64,000 nucleotides of DNA from Paraglaciecola sp. MB-3u-78. Lineage in GTDB: Bacteria; Pseudomonadota; Gammaproteobacteria; Enterobacterales; Alteromonadaceae. Positions 61,256-64,000 of this stretch are shown piece by piece; the first letter of the stretch is position 1, and every line of letters begins with the position of its first letter. Below the pieces are notes generated by a model. It had not been told where the DNA came from. It saw only the letters and a list, made by a program, of their open reading frames with translations, and ran no database searches. The stretch is taken from the NCBI RefSeq assembly GCF_002835935.1, contig NZ_PJCF01000006.1:434001-498000 (forward strand). The letters are read 5' to 3'. Made by a program: the position numbers and the translations under genes.

Positions 61256-61714
61256 ATGGACATTCGTAAAATTAAAAAGTTGATAGAGCTAGTGGAAGAG
61301 TCTGGCATATCTGAGCTAGAAATTACTGAAGGCGAAGAATCGGTTCGCATTCACCGCGGTGTGACGGCGGCGCAGCTTGCTGCACCTATGCAATTCGCAC
61401 CACAACCACAATTCGCACCTGTTGCTGCTGCACCTCCAGCTGCAGCAGCTCCAACACCTGAAGCCGCGCCCGCGGTTAGTGGTCACACTATGTGTTCACC
61501 TATGGTCGGTACTTTTTATCGTTCTTCATCTCCGGGTGTTAAATCCTTTGTAGAAGTCGGTCAAAAAGTGAATGTAGGTGACACGCTTTGTATTATAGAA
61601 GCGATGAAAATGATGAATCAAATCGAGTCTGACAAATCCGGTGTGGTTAAACAAATTTTAATTGAAAACCAAGATCCAGTAGAATTTGACCAACCTATGT
61701 TTGTGATTGAATAA
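61256..61714 (+). CDS. accB: Biotin carboxyl carrier protein of acetyl-CoA carboxylase
   Basis: A 152-residue protein with an N-terminal helix pair, an Ala/Pro-rich linker (residues about 45-77) and a biotinyl domain with the EAMKMM motif (biotin on K118). It carries CO2 between AccC and AccAD in fatty acid synthesis. A GAGAGAAAAAA ribosome-binding region precedes the ATG. accC follows within 13 bases. Confidence 0.97.
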   Translation: MDIRKIKKLIELVEESGISELEITEGEESVRIHRGVTAAQLAAPMQFAPQPQFAPVAAAPPAAAAPTPEAAPAVSGHTMCSPMVGTFYRSSSPGVKSFVEVGQKVNVGDTLCIIEAMKMMNQIESDKSGVVKQILIENQDPVEFDQPMFVIE

Positions 61715-61727
61715 AAGGTCTATGACA

Positions 61728-63077
61728 ATGTTAAAAAAAGTGCTTATTGCAAACCGCGGCGAAATCGCCCTGCGAATTTTGCGTGCCTGTAAAGAGTTAG
61801 GCATTAAGACTGTGGCAGTGCATTCGACTGCCGACGAGTCACTCAAACATGTATTGTTAGCTGATGAAACAATTTGTATCGGCAAAGCGTCGGCCACAGA
61901 GAGCTATCTTAATATTCCTCGTATTATCGCCGCTGCTGAAATAACAAACGCAGATGCCATTCATCCCGGTTATGGATTTTTAGCCGAAAACGCTGACTTT
62001 GCTGAAGCCGTTGAAAAAAGTGGTTTTACCTTTATTGGCCCAACCGCTGAAACCATTAACTTGATGGGTGATAAGGTCTCAGCAATTAGATCGATGAAAA
62101 GTGCCGGTGTACCTTGTGTTCCGGGTTCGGATGGGCCTTTGGATGAAAACGAAGCTCGCAATAAAAAGCTTGCTGAAGGTATCGGATACCCCATTATTAT
62201 TAAAGCAGCAGGGGGCGGCGGTGGTCGTGGCATGCGCGTGGTCCGCAGTGAAGATGAACTTATTTCATCCATTGCCATGACTAAAAGTGAAGCCGGCGCG
62301 GCATTTAATAATGATGTTGTTTACATGGAAAAATTCCTTGAAAATCCCCGTCATGTGGAAATTCAAATATTGGCTGATGGCCAAGGCAGCGCCATTCACT
62401 TAGGTGAACGCGACTGCTCTATGCAACGCCGTCACCAAAAAGTGGTAGAAGAGGCGCCAGCGCCGGGCATTACCCCAGAAATGCGCGCGGCAATTGGTGC
62501 AAGGTGCTGCCAAGCCTGTATTGATATCAACTATCGGGGTGCTGGTACCTTTGAGTTTTTGTTTGAAAATAATGAGTTTTATTTTATTGAAATGAATACC
62601 CGTATTCAGGTTGAACACCCTGTGTCTGAAATGATTACTGGTATTGATTTAATTAAAGAGCAACTCAGAGTAGCTGCAGGGCAAAAGCTGTCTTTCACTC
62701 AAGATCAGATACAAGTCAAAGGTCATGCGATTGAATGTCGTATCAACGCCGAAGATTCAAAAACCTTTATTCCCAGCCCGGGTAAAATTACCAAGTTTCA
62801 TTCACCGGGTGGATTGGGCGTGAGATGGGATTCGCATATCTACACCGATTACGTAGTGCCACCTTACTACGATTCAATGATTGGTAAATTGATCACCTAC
62901 GGTGAGACCAGAGAAGTGGCTATCGCCCGAATGCGTCATGCTTTAGACGAGCTAGTCATCGGTGGAATTAAAACCAATGTTGATTTGCAGAAAAGTATCA
63001 TGGCAGATGAGGCCTTTGCTGCTGGTGGAGCAAATATTCACTACCTAGAGAAAAAATTAGGTATGGGTGGACATTAG
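61728..63077 (+). CDS. accC: Biotin carboxylase subunit of acetyl-CoA carboxylase
   Basis: A 449-residue ATP-grasp enzyme, the same length as E. coli AccC. It starts [17 protein letters not shown], has the [13 protein letters not shown] loop, [18 protein letters not shown], and [14 protein letters not shown]. It carboxylates biotin on AccB. The start at 61728 is chosen because it matches E. coli and has AAAAGG 9 bases upstream; ATG 61722 is possible. Confidence 0.97.
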   Translation: MLKKVLIANRGEIALRILRACKELGIKTVAVHSTADESLKHVLLADETICIGKASATESYLNIPRIIAAAEITNADAIHPGYGFLAENADFAEAVEKSGFTFIGPTAETINLMGDKVSAIRSMKSAGVPCVPGSDGPLDENEARNKKLAEGIGYPIIIKAAGGGGGRGMRVVRSEDELISSIAMTKSEAGAAFNNDVVYMEKFLENPRHVEIQILADGQGSAIHLGERDCSMQRRHQKVVEEAPAPGITPEMRAAIGARCCQACIDINYRGAGTFEFLFENNEFYFIEMNTRIQVEHPVSEMITGIDLIKEQLRVAAGQKLSFTQDQIQVKGHAIECRINAEDSKTFIPSPGKITKFHSPGGLGVRWDSHIYTDYVVPPYYDSMIGKLITYGETREVAIARMRHALDELVIGGIKTNVDLQKSIMADEAFAAGGANIHYLEKKLGMGGH

Positions 63078-63106
63078 TTGAATCGCCAATCAGCTAAAAC
63101 ATGATT

Positions 63107-63134
63107 AAAAAAGAGCGATGTATCGCTCTTTTTT
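63107..63134 (+). terminator. Terminator after accC
   Basis: A 13-bp perfect stem (63107-63119 with 63122-63134), 2-base loop, then Ts. It ends the aroQ-accBC transcript before prmA. Confidence 0.9.
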
Positions 63135-63140
63135 TTGCTC

Positions 63141-63146
63141 TATAAT
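63141..63146 (+). promoter_or_regulatory. Candidate -10 box for prmA
   Basis: A consensus TATAAT lies 30 bases upstream of the prmA ATG and just after the accC terminator. A -35 box is not clear because the terminator occupies that region. Confidence 0.4.
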
Positions 63147-63175
63147 GCGGCAAATTTCAAGTGTGACTTACGTTT

Positions 63176-64000
63176 ATGCCCTGGATCCAACTAAAAATAA
63201 ACAGCCAAGCAGAATACGCAGAACAAATCGGCGAAATGTTATCGGCTAATGGTGCACAAGCCGTGACTTTTGTGGATGCAAAAGACACGCCTATGTATGA
63301 ACCTAAGCCAGGTGAAGTGATGCTCTGGCCAGACACCCAAATAGTGGGGTTGTATGATGCACAATACGATATGTCTCGTGTGGTCAGCCAACTAAGTAAG
63401 TCCAAGCTTTTAGGCAAAAACTTCAATCATAAATTAGACCAATTAGAAGACAAAGACTGGGAAAGAGAATGGATGGTGAATTTTCATCCTATGCAATTTG
63501 GTGAACGTTTATGGATTTGCCCCAGCTGGCGTGATGTACCGGATCCAACCGCAGTGAACGTCATGCTCGACCCCGGGTTAGCTTTTGGCACTGGCACACA
63601 TGCCACAACGAGTTTGTGTCTAAGATGGTTAGATAGTTTAGAGCTGTCTCAGGCAACCGTGGTTGATTTTGGTTGTGGTTCAGGCATTCTGGGTATAGCT
63701 GCACTTAAATTAGGTGCCAAGCGTGTGGTAGGCATTGATATCGATCCTCAGGCCTTATTAGCCAGCCAAGACAATGCCAATCGTAATGATATAGGCGAAA
63801 GAATTGAATTATATCTGCCGGAACATCAACCAGAGCTAAAAGCTGATGTGGTGTTAGCCAATATTCTAGCCGCACCATTACGTGAATTAAGAACCGTAAT
63901 CACCGGTTATTGTAAGCCAGGTGGAAAATTAGTACTTTCCGGAATTTTAGATAACCAAGCCCAAGAAATTAATGATCTATACAGCCAAGATTTTGTTATG
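63176..64000 (+). CDS. prmA: Ribosomal protein L11 methyltransferase (3' end outside window)
   Basis: The frame is open from ATG 63176 to the window edge, 275 codons of an expected 293 or so. The N-terminal domain starts [20 protein letters not shown]. The methyltransferase domain has the [20 protein letters not shown] and [20 protein letters not shown] motifs and [10 protein letters not shown]. PrmA trimethylates L11. It follows accC, as in E. coli where accBC and prmA are also near each other. Confidence 0.95.
   Translation, partial: MPWIQLKINSQAEYAEQIGEMLSANGAQAVTFVDAKDTPMYEPKPGEVMLWPDTQIVGLYDAQYDMSRVVSQLSKSKLLGKNFNHKLDQLEDKDWEREWMVNFHPMQFGERLWICPSWRDVPDPTAVNVMLDPGLAFGTGTHATTSLCLRWLDSLELSQATVVDFGCGSGILGIAALKLGAKRVVGIDIDPQALLASQDNANRNDIGERIELYLPEHQPELKADVVLANILAAPLRELRTVITGYCKPGGKLVLSGILDNQAQEINDLYSQDFVM

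Overview
The window reads as a chromosomal segment of a moderately AT-rich marine gammaproteobacterium of the Alteromonadales (Paraglaciecola/Glaciecola-like). The basis is gene order and protein style: dusB-fis followed by purH and purD, a yjeT-like gene before purA, pmbA divergent from darP, fadBA, aroQ-accB-accC-prmA, a type III glutamine synthetase, and DUF5916, DUF3750 and LEA2 surface proteins. The genus assignment is inference; no rRNA or tRNA gene was seen.

Layout. 1-4.1 kb: a ynjBCD-type ABC importer with a CDP-alcohol phosphatidyltransferase (ynjF-like). 4.2-5.3 kb: decayed fragments (DUF3617, amidohydrolase, receiver domain). 5.4-8.6 kb: fatty-acid hydroxylase, DUF1499 protein, a frameshifted membrane gene, pirin. 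8.8-9.4 kb: a ParD/ParE-like toxin-antitoxin pair between two identical hairpin terminators. 9.5-16.4 kb: purD, an exported methyltransferase, purH, fis, dusB, a DUF962 protein, YbbN. 16.7-22.6 kb: accessory stretch with a cytochrome c'-like gene, broken YdeI-like and dioxygenase-like genes, a SulP transporter, a DUF3750 lipoprotein, and a spondin gene fused by deletion to a response-regulator remnant. 22.6-36.6 kb: DUF2065, purA, a VOC protein, Dps, YitT, dienelactone hydrolase, lipoproteins, fadBA, slt, pepQ. 37-44.2 kb: DUF5916 outer-membrane protein, qmcA-nfeD, an unknown 375-residue protein, pmbA, darP. 44.6-46.8 kb: a mosaic of broken genes (thrombospondin-3/CBM6 lipoprotein, di-heme oxidoreductase, PEP-CTERM tail, reverse transcriptase) and a small inverted-repeat element. 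46.8-54.7 kb: ppiC, glnN, then a tightly coupled minus-strand operon (regulator, kinase, cupredoxin, FTR1-like permease, beta-barrel), a TPR protein and fxsA. 55-64 kb: dsbD, an M23 peptidase, a broken propeller/EAL gene, upp, acpH, aroQ, accB, accC and prmA (cut by the window end).

Two themes stand out. First, between intact housekeeping operons the window is full of deletion scars: gene fragments from different families joined end to end. Second, there are three kinds of short non-coding inverted-repeat elements. The clearest is a 163-bp palindrome with IS1380-like ends and a 5-bp target duplication, inserted exactly at the stop codon of the M23 peptidase gene. The best candidate for an undescribed functional system is the five-gene overlapping operon at 49.5-53.4 kb, whose FTR1-like permease lacks the REGLE iron motifs and is co-encoded with a cupredoxin, an outer-membrane-like protein and its own two-component system.
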